The translations under genes were made by a program, and so were the position numbers. DNA of 64,000 nucleotides, taken from Comamonadaceae bacterium OS-4. Its GTDB lineage: Bacteria; Pseudomonadota; Gammaproteobacteria; Burkholderiales; Burkholderiaceae_C. The stretch spans positions 2,006,501 through 2,070,500 of the forward strand of contig AP026970.1 in the NCBI GenBank assembly GCA_027924025.1. The letters are read 5' to 3'. Below are positions 25,440 to 42,027 of the stretch, piece after piece (within the stretch, counting starts at the first letter, position 1; each line of letters begins with the position of its first letter). The notes under the pieces are model-generated. The model saw nothing but the letters and a program-made list of their open reading frames with translations. It made no database searches and was not told the DNA's origin.

Positions 25440-25804
25440 AGCAGCTAACTGCCGCCACCATGGCGGCACTCTGGGCGGCAGGGCTGGGTTGGGGCATCTA
25501 CCAACACCGCCTGCCGCCCTTGGTTTTGGTGCTCGCGCTTGCACTCAATGTCGCAACCTTTGTTGCCTATTGGTTGGACAAGCGCGCTGCCCGCGCCCGT
25601 CAATGGCGCATCCAAGAAAATACCCTTCACCTGTTCGGCTTGGCCGGCGGCTGGCCTGCTGCACGACTGGCGCAGCAAGTGTTGCGACACAAGACCGTTA
25701 AGCCCGGTTTTCAGGCAATGTACTGGCTGACGGTGTGGGTACACCTCGCTGCACTGGGCGCCTACGTGTCATGGGACCGGATCAAGCCGCTCCTGAATTC
25801 ATAG
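25436..25804 (+). CDS. DUF1294 membrane protein
   Basis: This small DUF1294 protein (122 residues from TTG at 25436, or 114 from ATG at 25460) has three hydrophobic segments. It carries the family motifs [27 protein letters not shown] and [22 protein letters not shown]. The TTG overlaps the yebC stop codon (TTGA), which favours coupling. The last residues (LLNS) and the TAG stop lie inside copy F of the 50-bp element, so the natural C-terminus has been set by the repeat. The function of DUF1294 is unknown. Confidence 0.83.
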   Translation: MKQLTAATMAALWAAGLGWGIYQHRLPPLVLVLALALNVATFVAYWLDKRAARARQWRIQENTLHLFGLAGGWPAARLAQQVLRHKTVKPGFQAMYWLTVWVHLAALGAYVSWDRIKPLLNS

Positions 25805-25837
25805 CTGCCCGCGCATATTTCACGTGGGCTAGAGGCA
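25789..25837 (-). repeat. 50-bp dispersed element, copy F, at the DUF1294 stop
   Basis: In plus-strand order the copy reads CTCCTGAATTCATAGCTGCC, then CGCGCATATTTCACGTGGGC and TAGAGGC. It has one base deleted relative to the other copies. The TAG at 25802-25804 is the stop codon of the DUF1294 gene. Confidence 0.82.
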
Positions 25838-25868
25838 GATTCGACTCAAATCCGTCTCTGCACACCTA

Positions 25869-28357
<2,489 letters not shown>

Positions 28358-28361
<4 letters not shown>

Positions 28362-29827
28362 TCTTGAATCAACCTTTGGTAAAGGTGGGTGTAGTGCCCG
28401 GCGGCGGTAGCCCAGTCGAAGGCAAGCTTCATGCCGGTTTGGCGTACGCGGTTCCATTCCGCTTTGCGGTGGTACAGGGCAAAGGCGCGACGCACCGCTT
28501 TGCGGTAGGCGGTTTCGTCAAACGCATCAAATACAAAGCCGGTGGCGGTGCGGTCTTCGAGGGTTTCGAGGTCGCTGTCCACCACCGTGTCGGCCAAACC
28601 ACCCACGCGGCGCACCAAGGGCAGGCTGCCGTATTTGAGGCCATACATCTGGGTCAAGCCGCAGGGCTCAAAGCGCGATGGCACCAGGGTCACGTCGCTA
28701 CCAGCGAATACCCGGTGGGCAAAAGATTCGTCATAGCCCAGCTTCACGGCCACGCGGCCGGCGTGGGTTTTGGCGCGTTCGGTGAAGGCCTGCTCCATCC
28801 AGGTGTCGCCACTGCCCAGCACCAGCAATTGGCCACCACGGGACACAATTTCATCCAGCCCGGCCAGCACCAGTGGCAGGCCTTTTTGCTCGGTGAGGCG
28901 GCTCACCACGGCGAATAAAGGTGCGTCTGGTTCGATAGCCAGCCCCATGGTGCCTTGCAGCAAGGCCTTGTTGATCGCTTTGCCGGCCATGTGGCGGGCG
29001 TCAAAATTTTGCTCCAGCAAGGCGTCGCTGGTCGGGTTCCAGACCGTGTCATCCACCGCATTCAGGATGCCGCTCAAGGCATCACGCCTTGCCATCAACA
29101 AGCCGTCCAGCCCGCAGCCCTGCTCAGGCGTCTGGATTTCGCGGGCATAGGTCGGGCTCACGGTTGTGATGTGGCTTGCATAAAACAAGCCCGCCTTCAT
29201 GAAGGAGAGCTGGCCATGGAACTCCATGCCCTGCACATGAAAAGCTTCGCCCGGCAGGCCCAGGTCGCCGAAGTATTGGGGGCCAAATACGCCTTGGTAC
29301 GCCAGGTTATGCACGGTAAATACCGAAGGCACCCGCGTGGCGCCACGGTCGGTCCAGAGCTTGAGGTAAGCGCTGGCCAAACCTGCGTGCCAGTCGTGGC
29401 TGTGCACCAGTTGGGCGCGCCACAGGCTGTCCATGCCATGCGCAAGATGGGCTGCTGCTTGGCCGAGCGCAGCAAAGCGGCGGTGGTTGTCGCCATAGGG
29501 CTGTTTGTTGGCATCTTCATACGGGTTGCCAGGGCGCTCATACAGGCCTGGTGCCATCAGCACGTAAGCGCCCTGTTGCATATCGCCTCGAGCCAGCGCC
29601 GGCAAGTCGCCATAGACAACTTCCACCATTTCGCCCCACGGCATCACAAACGCACCCACCGGGCTGGGGTTGCGCAAGCCCGCCACGATGGCCGGAAAAC
29701 CCGGCAGCAGCACCCGCACATCGCAGCCGGCTTCATGCAAAGCCGCCGGAAGCGCACCGGCAATGTCAGCCAGCCCTCCGGTTTTGAGCAGAGGAAAAAT
29801 TTCGGCACTGACTTGCAGGATGCGCAT
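28358..29827 (-). CDS. glgA: glycogen synthase
   Basis: This 489-residue GT5 glucosyltransferase extends alpha-1,4-glucan from ADP-glucose. It begins [30 protein letters not shown], with the ADP-glucose-binding KTGGL. The C-terminal [31 protein letters not shown] contains the donor-binding Glu. The length is typical (about 480). The ATGA overlap with glgP and the 23-bp gap from glgC place it in the operon. Confidence 0.96.
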
Positions 29828-29850
29828 GGGCGGTCTTTCGTTGAACTAAT

Positions 29851-31155
<1,305 letters not shown>

Positions 31156-31214
31156 GGGTTTGTCTCCTGTCGCTTAGGTTTTTTTGAAAAAATTAGGGCC
31201 TGTGCTTCTGTGGC

Positions 31215-32885
<1,671 letters not shown>

Positions 32886-34973
32886 TTACCAAGTCAAAAG
32901 CATGAGGCTATCTGCCTGCAGCGATATGACATTGCCAACCACCGGGTTGCCTTCTGAGGGCAACTCCGGAAGGGCGGAATCCAACACCACGCGCCAGGCA
33001 CCTTGCGGTAAGCAAAAGACCTGCTCGTGGGCACTGGGGTTGAGGAGCAGCAACACCGCATCCGGCGTGCCGGCCTGAAGGGCGACCGCCATGGCGCCGC
33101 CGTGGGGGGCGTCCCAATCAGCGGGCTGCAGGGTGCGGCCGTCTGGCAAGGCCCAAGTAGCTACCGGGCCACAACCGGCAGACTCCGCACTGCTGCGCCA
33201 CCAACCGCTGGCTTGCAATGCCGGCAGTTGCCGGCGCAAGGCAATCGCGCGGGCCCAGAAAGCGGTTTCATGGTGGGCAGAAGCATCCCAGCGCAACCAG
33301 GTCGTGGCATTGTCTTGGCAGTAGGCGTTGTTGTTGCCGCCCTGGGTGTGCCCAAGCTCGTCGCCGGCCAGCAGCATGGGGGTACCCAAGGACAAAACCG
33401 TGGCTGCCAGCAAGGTGCGGCGGTGCCGGGCTCGGGCGTCTTGCACCGCAGGCAGGTCGCTGGCGCCCTCGACGCCGTGGTTGACGCTCAAGTTGTGGCC
33501 ATGGCCATCGCGGTTGTGCTCGCCGTTGGCCTCATTGTGGCGTTCGCAGTAGCTCACGACGTCCATCAAATTGAAGCCATCGTGGGCCGTCACAAAATTC
33601 ACGCTGCTGTGCGCAGCACGCTGCCCACGGGCAAATGCATCCGCCGAGCCGGCCAAATGATGGGCCAAGGCACCGCGGCTGGCACCATGCCGCAGCCATG
33701 CGCTACGCTGGGTATCGCGGAAACGGTCGTTCCACTCCAGCCACCCGTGCGGAAAAGCGCCCAGCTGGTAGCCACCGGGCCCGATGTCCCACGGCTCCGC
33801 CACCATCAGGCGGTTGCGCAACACCGGGTCTTGGGCCACAGCCAACAGCCACGGGGCGTGGGGCTGGAAGCGGTAGCCGGCGTCTTGTGATCCACGCGCC
33901 ATGACGGGCGCAAGGTCAAAACGGAAACCATCAACCCCGAAGTCCTGCACCCAGGTGCGCAAGCTATCCATCACGGTGCGCAGCACGATCGGGTGGTTGA
34001 GGTTGACGCAGTTGCCGCAGCCTGTCCAATTGATGTAGCGGGCAGGATCTTCGGGCTCTAGGTGGTGATAGGTCGCGTTGGCTATTCCGCGCAAGCTCAG
34101 CAGTGGGCCGAACTCATCGGTCTCAGCCGTGTGGTTGTAGACCACATCAAGAATCACTTCCAAGCCTGCAGCGTGCAAAGCATCGACCATGGCTCGGAAT
34201 TCCGACCGCGGACTGCTGCCCGGTGTGCCGCTCCAATAGCGGGGCTCAGGCGCGCTCCAGGCAATCGGGCTGTAGCCCCAGTAATTGCTGAGCCCCAGGT
34301 GCTGCAAACGCTCTTCGTCAGCGCGCGCGGCCACCGGCATCACACTCACGGTGGTAATGCCCAAGGCCTTCAAATGTGCAATGGCTGTCGGATGCGCCAA
34401 GCCGGCATAGGTGCCCCGCAAATGCGACGGCACGCCGGGGTGTAACCGGGTGAAGCCCTTGACGTGCAGTTCATACAACACACGCTGCGCGGGATCAATC
34501 TTTGGCCCCGCACTTGCGGGCGGCAAGGCGCTCACTACCCGCGCCTTGAGCGCCGTGGCTGCGTTATCCCGTGGGTCGGGCAGCTGCAGGCCGCGGGCGC
34601 TTTCAGGAGTGTGGGCCCAGTGCAGGTCGGATCCGTCGTAACGGCCTACGACCTCCAAGGCATAAGGGTCGAGCAACAACTTGGCTGGATTGAACCGATG
34701 CCCCTGCGTGGGAGCCCAAGGGCCGTGAACCCGGTATCCATACACTTGCCCTGCCCCTGCGCCGGGCAATAAACCATGCCAGACCGGCCCGGTGCGCGCC
34801 GGCAACGCGATGCGCTGCAGCTCGGTGGTGCCGGTGTCGTCAAACAGGCACAGCTCCACGCGGGTGGCATCTGGTGCAGCCAGCGCGAAGTTCACACCGT
34901 CTGCAGTGAGGCTCGCGCCCCACGCAGAGGCAGAGCCCGGCAACAAAGTCGTCAAAGGCATAGAAAGACTCAT
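32886..34973 (-). CDS. glgX: glycogen debranching enzyme
   Basis: GlgX hydrolyses alpha-1,6 branch points of limit dextrins. The 695-residue GH13 protein has an N-terminal CBM48 domain ([19 protein letters not shown]). In the catalytic domain, [13 protein letters not shown] carries the nucleophile Asp, [19 protein letters not shown] the acid Glu, and [13 protein letters not shown] the third Asp. I chose the ATG at 34973 because it overlaps the glgB stop by four bases; a further in-frame ATG nine codons upstream lies within glgB. Confidence 0.95.
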   Translation of the reverse strand: MSLSMPLTTLLPGSASAWGASLTADGVNFALAAPDATRVELCLFDDTGTTELQRIALPARTGPVWHGLLPGAGAGQVYGYRVHGPWAPTQGHRFNPAKLLLDPYALEVVGRYDGSDLHWAHTPESARGLQLPDPRDNAATALKARVVSALPPASAGPKIDPAQRVLYELHVKGFTRLHPGVPSHLRGTYAGLAHPTAIAHLKALGITTVSVMPVAARADEERLQHLGLSNYWGYSPIAWSAPEPRYWSGTPGSSPRSEFRAMVDALHAAGLEVILDVVYNHTAETDEFGPLLSLRGIANATYHHLEPEDPARYINWTGCGNCVNLNHPIVLRTVMDSLRTWVQDFGVDGFRFDLAPVMARGSQDAGYRFQPHAPWLLAVAQDPVLRNRLMVAEPWDIGPGGYQLGAFPHGWLEWNDRFRDTQRSAWLRHGASRGALAHHLAGSADAFARGQRAAHSSVNFVTAHDGFNLMDVVSYCERHNEANGEHNRDGHGHNLSVNHGVEGASDLPAVQDARARHRRTLLAATVLSLGTPMLLAGDELGHTQGGNNNAYCQDNATTWLRWDASAHHETAFWARAIALRRQLPALQASGWWRSSAESAGCGPVATWALPDGRTLQPADWDAPHGGAMAVALQAGTPDAVLLLLNPSAHEQVFCLPQGAWRVVLDSALPELPSEGNPVVGNVISLQADSLMLLTW

Positions 34974-37156
34974 TCTTCTCCGGGAACGAGCACAAGGCAT
35001 GCCAAGGGCGGCAAAGTGATGACCAGCGACTGGCCATGGTGGTGCGCCGCTACCAGCTCGGTGCTGCGGGCACCTGAGCTCAGGCTACTACCGCCGTAAA
35101 CCCCGTTGTCGGTGTTGATGACTTCACGCCACGCGCCGGCCACCGGCACGCCGATGCGGTAGCCCGGCCGTGGCACGGGCGTGAAATTGCACACCACCAC
35201 CACGACCCGACCGTCCAGGGCGCGGCGCTGGAAGGCAATGACGGATTGGGCAGCGTCGTCATGGGCAATCCAGGCAAAGCCGTCTGGCTCGATATCTTGC
35301 TCATGCATCGCAGGGAATGCGCGATACACCCGGTTCAAGTCACGCACCAGCCTTTGCACCCCCTGGTGGCGAGGGTCTTGCTCCAAGTGCCACGGCAACT
35401 GGGCACCATCGGCCCATTCGGTGGGCTGGGCCAACTCGCCGCCCATGAACAGCAATTTTTTCCCGGGGTAAGCCCACATGAAACCGTACAGCGCGCGCAG
35501 ATTGGCAAATTGTTGCCACTCATCGCCGGGCATCTTGCCCAGCAAAGACGCTTTGCCGTGCACTACTTCGTCGTGAGAGAGTGGCAGCACAAAGTTTTCT
35601 GTGAAGGCGTACATCAGCCCGAAGGTGAGCTGGTTCTGGTGATACTTGCGGTGCACGCCGTCCATGGACGCGTACTGCAGGGTGTCGTGCATCCAGCCCA
35701 TATTCCATTTGTAGTGAAAGCCCAAGCCGCCACTTTGCAAGTCCGGCGTCGGCGGCCGACTCACTCCGGGGAAGGCAGTGGATTCCTCTGCCAACGTAAT
35801 GGCGCCCGGGCGCTCCGTGCCCACCACATGGTTCATGCGGCGCAGAAACTCGATCGCCTCCAGGTTCTCGCGACCACCGTGTTTGTTGGGTATCCACTGC
35901 CCCGCAGCGCGGCTGTAGTCGCGGTAGAGCATGGAGGCGACCGCATCCACCCGCAGACCATCGATACCGAAACGCTCCAGCCAGTACAAGGCATTGCTGA
36001 CTAAAAAGTTGCGTACTTCGGTACGGCCGAAGTTGTAGATCAGGGTGTTCCAGTCCTGGTGAAAGCCTTCCTTCGGGTCGGCGTACTCATACAGGTGGGT
36101 GCCATCAAATTCGGCCAGCCCATGCGCATCACTCGGAAAGTGCGCAGGCACCCAGTCCAGAATCACACCGAGGCCCGCGTGATGCGCCGCATCCACAAAG
36201 TACTGGAAGTCTTCGGGTGACCCGAAGCGTGACGTAGGTGCAAAAAGACCCAAAGGCTGGTAGCCCCAGGATCCGTCGAAGGGGTGCTCGCTGACCGGCA
36301 ACAACTCCAGATGGGTGAAACCCATCTCGCGCGCATACGGCACCAGGGTGTCCGCCAACTCACGGTAGCTCAGCCAGCGCCAGCCGTCGGCTTTGCGCCA
36401 TGAGCCCAAGTGCACCTCGTACACGCTCAAAGGCTGGTGCAACCCATTGGCCTTCTGCCGGTCTGCACGCATCGGCAACCGGGGCGGCAAGCCCGCGACG
36501 ATGCTGGCGGTATCAGGCCGGAGTTGGGCTGCAAATGCCAACGGATCAGCCTTGGTGGTGATCGCGCCTTGTGCGTTCCATAGTTCAAATTTGTAGGCAT
36601 CGCCCTTGCCGACATGGGGCACAAAGATTTCCCACACACCGCATTCGCGGCGCAAGCGCATCGGATGACGGCGCCCGTCCCACCCATTGAAGGAGCCGAC
36701 CACCGAGACACGCCGGGCATTCGGCGCCCACACCGCGAAACTGGTGCCGTCAATGCCGCACATCTGGACCGGGTGGGCACCGAGGCACTCGTAGGGGCGC
36801 AAATGGGTACCTTCCGCCAGCAGCCACAAATCCATATCCTGGAGGACAACCGGAAAGCGGTAAGCATCCTCTAGCAAGGAAACGCCCGCTTCAGGATCCT
36901 GCCAAGAGACTTCTAGGCGGTAATCAGGGAAAGACACTGCGCCGGGCAGCACCAGTGAGAAGACATCCGTGCCTTCGTGCCTTTGCAATTCGCCCAGCAG
37001 TTGGCCCAACTCGCGATCCATTGCCCGAACCGTGCGCGCAGCGGGATACAGCGCAGTGATTTGCACACCGCCCTCAACGGTATGGGGCCCGAGAATGCTG
37101 AAAGGATCGGCATGTTGGGCCCGCATCAAGGCACCCAGGTCGTGGTCTGTCAGCAT
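34970..37156 (-). CDS. glgB: 1,4-alpha-glucan branching enzyme
   Basis: GlgB makes the alpha-1,6 branches of glycogen. The 728-residue product has the N-terminal GlgB domain ([15 protein letters not shown]), then CBM48 ([23 protein letters not shown]). In the GH13 core, [20 protein letters not shown] carries the nucleophile Asp, [11 protein letters not shown] the acid Glu, and [12 protein letters not shown] the third Asp. The chosen start [11 protein letters not shown] is preceded by GAGAGAC. It is the first gene of the operon, so the promoter is in the region 37157-37344. Confidence 0.96.
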   Translation of the reverse strand: MLTDHDLGALMRAQHADPFSILGPHTVEGGVQITALYPAARTVRAMDRELGQLLGELQRHEGTDVFSLVLPGAVSFPDYRLEVSWQDPEAGVSLLEDAYRFPVVLQDMDLWLLAEGTHLRPYECLGAHPVQMCGIDGTSFAVWAPNARRVSVVGSFNGWDGRRHPMRLRRECGVWEIFVPHVGKGDAYKFELWNAQGAITTKADPLAFAAQLRPDTASIVAGLPPRLPMRADRQKANGLHQPLSVYEVHLGSWRKADGWRWLSYRELADTLVPYAREMGFTHLELLPVSEHPFDGSWGYQPLGLFAPTSRFGSPEDFQYFVDAAHHAGLGVILDWVPAHFPSDAHGLAEFDGTHLYEYADPKEGFHQDWNTLIYNFGRTEVRNFLVSNALYWLERFGIDGLRVDAVASMLYRDYSRAAGQWIPNKHGGRENLEAIEFLRRMNHVVGTERPGAITLAEESTAFPGVSRPPTPDLQSGGLGFHYKWNMGWMHDTLQYASMDGVHRKYHQNQLTFGLMYAFTENFVLPLSHDEVVHGKASLLGKMPGDEWQQFANLRALYGFMWAYPGKKLLFMGGELAQPTEWADGAQLPWHLEQDPRHQGVQRLVRDLNRVYRAFPAMHEQDIEPDGFAWIAHDDAAQSVIAFQRRALDGRVVVVVCNFTPVPRPGYRIGVPVAGAWREVINTDNGVYGGSSLSSGARSTELVAAHHHGQSLVITLPPLACLVLVPGEE

Positions 37157-37278
37157 ATGTCTCTCACATTCACCCGAGGCGAGTCCGCGGGCTTGACATT
37201 GGTTTAAATCACAGCTTATTGCATAAGTCTGCAAAAAACCGGACACCGGATGGCAAGCCGCACCAAAAGCGGAATTTT

Positions 37279-37289
37279 GTAACCGTTAC
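37279..37289. promoter_or_regulatory. palindrome upstream of the glycogen operon
   Basis: GTAACCGTTAC is a perfect 11-base palindrome about 123 bp before the glgB ATG. The half-site GTTACCA recurs within 20 bp (GTTACCACC and GTTACCAAC). It could be an operator for a regulator of the glycogen operon. No regulator gene lies in the window. Confidence 0.35.
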
Positions 37290-37344
37290 CACCAAGAGTT
37301 ACCAACATTGTGAAGGCAGAGCAGCCCCTCAAGGGGCTTGCCCA

Positions 37345-38319
37345 TCAGGGTAAACGCTCGACCTGATAGCCCATTCGGCCTAACACTGCGGGCAAACCCC
37401 GATCTCCGGCCATATGCAAACTCCCGACCGCCGCAAACACGCGCTGTCCCGCACGGTGCAGTGCGTCAATCTGCTGCGCCATGGCCGGGTTTCGTTGGTC
37501 TAAAAGCCGCTGCATCTGTAACTTCTCCATCGGAGTTACCACGCAGTCACACCACTGCTCGTAGGTATCGAGGCGCTGCTGGTCGCCGGTCTCCCACATC
37601 CGCACCAGGTCCTGCAGGCTCTGTCGCGCGGTGCCGGCTTCCAGCTCCCGCAAACCATCCTCCAGCATCCCGGTAGCTTGTGCTGCGTTGGCGGACAGCA
37701 AAGCCTGTAACTGCAGCTCGACGGTTTCCAGGGACACCACCGGCATGCCACGTTGCCGGGCAAAAAGGGCCAGATAGGTCTCGGATCCGAACTGCGCATC
37801 AAATCCATCCCGGCGTGCCAACGCCAAGGCGACCCCCGACAACAGCAGTTCCGACGGACTCTTCCCTACCGAATCCACCGGCAGGCACTGCGTTTGCAAC
37901 TGGCGAACCAGACGCTGCCGCAAGTCAGTGGTGAGTGGCCACGACGGGGCTTGCGCCAGCGCCACCCCCATACGACGGGCGTTGTCAGGATCCAGAGGAT
38001 CAAGCTCCAGCGCCAAGGTGCTTGCGTTTTGCAAAGCGCTTGCCATCGCAGGGCCTGCGGCCAACCAGGTGTCGCGGCCTACGTGCAAGGTGCCGTACAG
38101 ATAGGAGCTGTGCCCGTCCCGTGTCACGCGCCAGAGAAATCCGCGATCCCGCGCCTGCGCGCGGGATGCCGCGAACATCTCCGCGCTCAAGGGCTTGCTC
38201 TCTGGCGGGCAATCCACGGGCCCTCCCTGAGCACGCGCATCCTGCGTACCACAGGCTAAACCTGCGAAAAGCGCTATAAAAAGTAGAGCAACTCGCGCAA
38301 GCTTAGCGGGGGCAAGCAC
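37345..38319 (-). CDS. TraB/GumN family protein
   Basis: This 324-residue exported protein has a hydrophobic leader (ARVALLFIALFAGLACG) and then the TraB/GumN fold. The diagnostic motifs are the N-terminal YLYGTLHVG and the C-terminal FAAVGSLHMAGDRGLPAVL, whose His residues are thought to bind metal in this erythromycin-esterase/TIKI-like superfamily. The leader ends in LACG, so it could be a lipoprotein. The function in bacteria is unsettled. It lies upstream of, and on the same strand as, the glycogen operon but is separated from it by the glgB promoter region. Confidence 0.85.
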   Translation of the reverse strand: MLAPAKLARVALLFIALFAGLACGTQDARAQGGPVDCPPESKPLSAEMFAASRAQARDRGFLWRVTRDGHSSYLYGTLHVGRDTWLAAGPAMASALQNASTLALELDPLDPDNARRMGVALAQAPSWPLTTDLRQRLVRQLQTQCLPVDSVGKSPSELLLSGVALALARRDGFDAQFGSETYLALFARQRGMPVVSLETVELQLQALLSANAAQATGMLEDGLRELEAGTARQSLQDLVRMWETGDQQRLDTYEQWCDCVVTPMEKLQMQRLLDQRNPAMAQQIDALHRAGQRVFAAVGSLHMAGDRGLPAVLGRMGYQVERLP

Positions 38320-38354
38320 CCCAAAAGACCTGAAGAAAATCGCCTGACTCCGTA

Positions 38355-40817
38355 TTAGCGCGGCTTGCGGGCCGCTTTAAACGCCGGCTTCGGCGCACCC
38401 GTATCGCGCGGGGGCAAACCGGTGTGCTGAGTCAACAAGCGGCCCTTGACCGGTGCCGCAGCCTTGCCCAAGGGTTGCACCCGCCCCGCAACTGCCTTGA
38501 CCGGCGCCACGGTGGAGTTCTTTTTGCGGGCGCTCTGGTACCCACCATCCACCAGCGGCTGGAAGGTCGGAATCAGGTGGTGCTTGCCGTTGCCGATCAG
38601 GTCGGCGCGGCCCATGGTCTTGAGCGCCTCGCGCAACAAGGGCCAGTTGTTGGCATCGTGGTAGCGCAAAAACGCCTTGTGCAAACGGCGGCGTTTTTCG
38701 CCCCGCACGATGTCCACGGTTTCCTCATCACTCTGGGCGGTGCGGTGCACCCGCTTCAGGGTGTTGCGGCCGGAGTGGTACATGGCCGTGGCCGTGGCCA
38801 TCGGGCTCGGGTAGAAGGTCTGGACCTGGTCGGCACGGAAACCGTTTTTCTTGAGCCAGATGGCCAAGTTCATCATGTCTTCATCGCTGGTGCCGGGGTG
38901 GGCGGCAATGAAATACGGAATCAGATACTGCTTTTTGCCGGCTTCGGCGCTGAACTTCTCGAACAGCTGCTTGAACTTGTCGTAGCTGCCGATGCCGGGC
39001 TTCATCATCTTGGTGAGCGGGCCCTGCTCGGTATGCTCGGGCGCGATCTTCAGATAGCCACCCACGTGATGCTGCACCAGCTCTTTCACATACTCCGGGC
39101 TCTTCACAGCGAGGTCATAGCGCAAGCCGGAGCCGATCAGAATCTTCTTGATGCCCTTGAGCGCACGCGCACGGCGGTAGATCTTGATCAGCGGGTCGTG
39201 GTTGGTGGTCAGGTTCTGGCAGATGCCGGGATACACGCAGCTGGGCTTGCGGCAGGCCGCTTCGATCTCGGGGCTGCGGCAGCCCAAGCGGTACATATTG
39301 GCGGTGGGGCCACCGAGGTCAGAAATCGTGCCGGTGAAGCCTTTCACCTTGTCGCGGATATCTTCCACCTCTTTGATGATGGACTCTTCGGAACGGCTCT
39401 GGATGATGCGGCCCTCGTGCTCAGTAATAGAGCAGAAGGTGCAGCCGCCAAAACAGCCGCGCATGATGTTCACACTGAAGCGGATCATCTCCCAGGCCGG
39501 GATCTTGGTTGCGCCGTCATGGCCGCCGTTTTCATCGGCATAGGCTGCGTGCGGACTGCGGGCATACGGCAGGTCAAACACAAAGTCCATCTCCGCGGTG
39601 GTGAGCGGAATGGGCGGCGGATTGATCCACACGTCGCGCGCGGTAACGCCCTCCCCGTGCGCCTGCACCAAGGCCCGGGCATTGCCGGGATTGGTCTCCA
39701 GATGCAGCACCCGGTTGGCGTGTGCGTAGAGCACCGGGTCGCTTTTGACCTGCTCGTAGCTGGGCAAACGGATCACGGAGCGCTCGCGCGGTGGCACTTT
39801 GAGCTTGCCTTTGCCACTCGACAGCGCGGGGTTGGCGAAGAAGGTCAACGGTGCAATGGACGCATTGACTTCAGGTTTAGCGTCTTTTTGGCCTGTAGCG
39901 CCCGTGGAATCTGCGCGAGCAGCTCCTGTTTTCATAGCACCTGCTGCCTCAGCTGCTGCAGCAGTCGCTTGGGCCTCGTCGTCTTTGGCGCAGGTGGCAC
40001 CGTTTTCGGCAGCCAACTCGCTGGTCGTCATGTAGGGGTTGACGTGGGCCTCAACCCGGCCGGGCTCATCCACCGTGGTCGACGTGATCTCGAACCAGTC
40101 TTTGCCGGACTCGTCATCTGGGCGACGCACAAAAGCGGTGCCCCGCACATCGGTGATTTGCTCCACAGGCTCTTTGGCCGCCAGGCGGTGGGCGATCTCC
40201 ACAATCGCACGCTCAGCATTGCCGTACAACAGCAGGTCGCACTTGGCATCTACGACGATGCTGCGGCGGACCTTGTCGCTCCAGTAGTCGTAATGCGCGA
40301 TACGGCGCAGACTGCCTTCGATACCACCCAACACGATCGGCGTATCTTTGAAGGCCTCGCGGCAACGCTGGCTGTAAACAATGGCCGCACGGTCGGGGCG
40401 CTTGCCGCCTACATCGCCCGGGGTGTAAGCGTCGTCACTGCGGATTTTGCGATCTGCGGTGTAGCGGTTGATCATGGAGTCCATGTTGCCGCTGGTCACA
40501 CCCCAGAACAGATTGGGTTTACCCAAGGCCTTGAAGGCCTCGGCACTGGTCCAGTCAGGCTGGGCAATGATACCCACCCGGAAACCCTGCGACTCGAGCA
40601 TCCGGCCGATCACCGCCATGCCGAAACTCGGGTGGTCCACATAGGCATCGCCCGTGACGATGATGATGTCGCAACTGTCCCAACCGAGTTTGTCCATTTC
40701 TGCACGGCTCATGGGCAGGAAAGGGGCCGTGCCGAAGCGCGATGCCCAGTACTTGCGGTAGCTGGTGATCGGTTTGGCGGCGCGCGCGAAGAAAGAGACG
40801 TCGAGGGGAGCGTTCAT
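38355..40817 (-). CDS. YgiQ family radical SAM protein
   Basis: This 820-residue YgiQ protein has an N-terminal cobalamin-binding-like domain ([32 protein letters not shown]). It is followed by a radical SAM core with CFGGCTFC (CxxxCxxC, the [4Fe-4S] ligands), and a C-terminal Lys/Arg-rich tail. The reaction is unknown. Between the two domains, residues about 270-325 form an Ala/Thr-rich linker. About 16 residues of it (294-309, [16 protein letters not shown]) are encoded by copy G of the 50-bp element, in the same orientation and frame as in DUF934 and cysN. It is 35 bp upstream of the TraB/GumN gene on the same strand. Confidence 0.92.
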   Translation of the reverse strand: MNAPLDVSFFARAAKPITSYRKYWASRFGTAPFLPMSRAEMDKLGWDSCDIIIVTGDAYVDHPSFGMAVIGRMLESQGFRVGIIAQPDWTSAEAFKALGKPNLFWGVTSGNMDSMINRYTADRKIRSDDAYTPGDVGGKRPDRAAIVYSQRCREAFKDTPIVLGGIEGSLRRIAHYDYWSDKVRRSIVVDAKCDLLLYGNAERAIVEIAHRLAAKEPVEQITDVRGTAFVRRPDDESGKDWFEITSTTVDEPGRVEAHVNPYMTTSELAAENGATCAKDDEAQATAAAAEAAGAMKTGAARADSTGATGQKDAKPEVNASIAPLTFFANPALSSGKGKLKVPPRERSVIRLPSYEQVKSDPVLYAHANRVLHLETNPGNARALVQAHGEGVTARDVWINPPPIPLTTAEMDFVFDLPYARSPHAAYADENGGHDGATKIPAWEMIRFSVNIMRGCFGGCTFCSITEHEGRIIQSRSEESIIKEVEDIRDKVKGFTGTISDLGGPTANMYRLGCRSPEIEAACRKPSCVYPGICQNLTTNHDPLIKIYRRARALKGIKKILIGSGLRYDLAVKSPEYVKELVQHHVGGYLKIAPEHTEQGPLTKMMKPGIGSYDKFKQLFEKFSAEAGKKQYLIPYFIAAHPGTSDEDMMNLAIWLKKNGFRADQVQTFYPSPMATATAMYHSGRNTLKRVHRTAQSDEETVDIVRGEKRRRLHKAFLRYHDANNWPLLREALKTMGRADLIGNGKHHLIPTFQPLVDGGYQSARKKNSTVAPVKAVAGRVQPLGKAAAPVKGRLLTQHTGLPPRDTGAPKPAFKAARKPR
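39890..39939 (+). repeat. 50-bp dispersed element, copy G, inside ygiQ
   Basis: The copy starts GGCCTGTAGCGCCCGTGG, has AATCTGCGCGAGCAGCT in the middle and ends TTTTCATAGCA. It is full length without gaps and differs from intergenic copy J at only eight of 50 positions. The gene runs on the other strand, so the element is read in reverse. Confidence 0.88.
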
Positions 40818-41112
40818 GGGAGTCCGGGGGATAACCCGTAAGTGTAAGGTTTTGCGCTTCCCAGCGCACTAGGTGGGGCTTCTTCGCCCCACTGGCAATT
40901 CCGATTTTGAAGAGCGAGTCTCCAGCGGGACTATGCGCATTCGGAAATTTCCTTGCGCAACAGCTTCCGAAACCGCCAAAAGCATGTTTTTTACCGGTAC
41001 AAACCCCCATGCCCCGAGACGGGGCGGCATCAAATTTGCTGTGGTTACCCCGTAGAATGATTTTTTCTTTACCCAACCACCGGCACTGTCCGGTACATCA
41101 AAGGACTTTTCC
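40818..41112. other. divergent intergenic region between ygiQ and the ABC operon
   Basis: This 295-bp region has no gene. It has two stable stem-loops: GTGGGGC/GCCCCAC (40873-40892, six-base loop) and GCCCCG-aga-CGGGGC (41011-41025). The second lies in the likely leader of the substrate-binding protein gene. An AT-rich segment with TAGAAT at about 41053 precedes that gene and may be its -10 box; no clear -35 is seen. Confidence 0.5.
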
Positions 41113-41958
41113 ATGAAGAAACTCCTGCTGGCACTGGCAGCAACCTCCGTTTTGGCCGCCTGCGGCAAAAAAGAAGAAGCCGCTCCCGCAGCACCCGCTG
41201 CCCCTGCTTCCGCTCCCGTTGCAGCCGCTCCTGCGCCAGAAGTGGGTCCCCTGAAGGTCGCGATCGACCCAACCTACGAACCCTTCACCTTCAAGTCCGC
41301 AGACGGCCAGCCCACCGGCTTTGACGTCGATGTGGCCAACGCCCTGTGCGAGCAGATCAAGCGCAAGTGTGAGTTCGTGGAACAAGTCTGGGACAGCATG
41401 ATCCCCGGCCTAAACGCCAAGAAGTACGACGTCATCATTTCCTCCATGTCCATCACCGATGACCGCCTGAAGGAAGTGGATTTCACCGACAAGTACTACA
41501 ACACCCCCAGCCGCATCGTGCTGAAGAAGGGCGTCAAATTCACCGACGCAGCCTCCATCAAGGGTAAGAAGATCGGTGTTTTGAAGGGTTCCACCCAAGA
41601 AAAATACGCCATGGGCGACCTCAAGCCAGCTGGCGTGATCGTGAACTCCTACGAAGCCCAAGACCAGGTGTACCTGGATATCAAGTCCGGCCGTTTGGAC
41701 GGTACCGTGGCTGACTACATGGAAGTTACCGGCGGCTTCTTGTCAAAGCCTGAAGGCGCGAAGTTCGAGTTGGTGGGCCCTGACTTGAAAATGCCCCAGT
41801 ACTTCGGTTACGGCGCCGGCATTGCTTTGCGCAAAGGCGAAGACAAGCTCAAGGGCGAGTTGAACGAAGCCATCAAGGCCATCCGTACCAACGGCACTTA
41901 CAAGACCCTGAACGACAAGTACTTTGCCAAGTACAACATCGACGTTTACGGCGAATAA
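41113..41958 (+). CDS. polar amino-acid ABC transporter substrate-binding lipoprotein
   Basis: This 281-residue HisJ/ArgT-type periplasmic receptor is for polar or basic amino acids. The leader ends in the lipobox VLAAC (Cys17), then a Lys/Glu and Ala/Pro-rich linker, then the solute-binding fold (LKVAIDPTYEPFTFKSADGQPTGFDVDVANAL). The Asp and Arg of SMSITDDRLKEVDFTD, which bind the amino-acid backbone, are present. The lysine/arginine/ornithine class is most similar; the specificity is inferred. A stem-loop directly after the stop separates it from the permease genes. Confidence 0.93.
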   Translation: MKKLLLALAATSVLAACGKKEEAAPAAPAAPASAPVAAAPAPEVGPLKVAIDPTYEPFTFKSADGQPTGFDVDVANALCEQIKRKCEFVEQVWDSMIPGLNAKKYDVIISSMSITDDRLKEVDFTDKYYNTPSRIVLKKGVKFTDAASIKGKKIGVLKGSTQEKYAMGDLKPAGVIVNSYEAQDQVYLDIKSGRLDGTVADYMEVTGGFLSKPEGAKFELVGPDLKMPQYFGYGAGIALRKGEDKLKGELNEAIKAIRTNGTYKTLNDKYFAKYNIDVYGE

Positions 41959-41979
41959 ATCTTGTAAAACCCACGCATC

Positions 41980-42002
41980 GGGGCGCAGTAGTGCGCCCCT
42001 TT
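41980..42002 (+). terminator. stem-loop between receptor and permease genes
   Basis: GGGGCGCA and TGCGCCCC form a perfect eight-base stem with a GTAG loop, followed by TTT. It is 21 bp after the receptor stop and just before the permease start. Such hairpins reduce read-through or protect the receptor mRNA, so that receptor exceeds permease. Confidence 0.7.
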
Positions 42003-42027
42003 GCGTTCCATGCGCCCACAGGCTTCC

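Noticed and set aside
37323-37338. Inverted repeat AGCCCCT/AGGGGCT as terminator of the TraB/GumN gene
   Set aside because: The stem is short and no T-run follows in that direction. It may be a weak hairpin, but I cannot support a terminator call.
38262-38312. Possible eleventh copy of the 50-bp element in the 5' part of the TraB/GumN gene (GCTATAAAAAGTAGAGC, CTCGCGCAAGC)
   Set aside because: It needs at least two gaps and the central block does not match. The region encodes a normal signal peptide, so chance similarity is likely.
38424-40841. Open frame of 805 codons on the plus strand opposite ygiQ
   Set aside because: It is a shadow of a clearly real radical SAM gene. Long antisense frames also occur opposite glgP (26643-28367) and the FadJ-type gene (62331-63989), so length alone is not evidence here.
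40873-40892. GC-rich hairpin between ygiQ and the transporter operon as terminator or riboswitch
   Set aside because: It lies between divergent starts, where no terminator is needed, has no T-run, and has no conserved riboswitch core.
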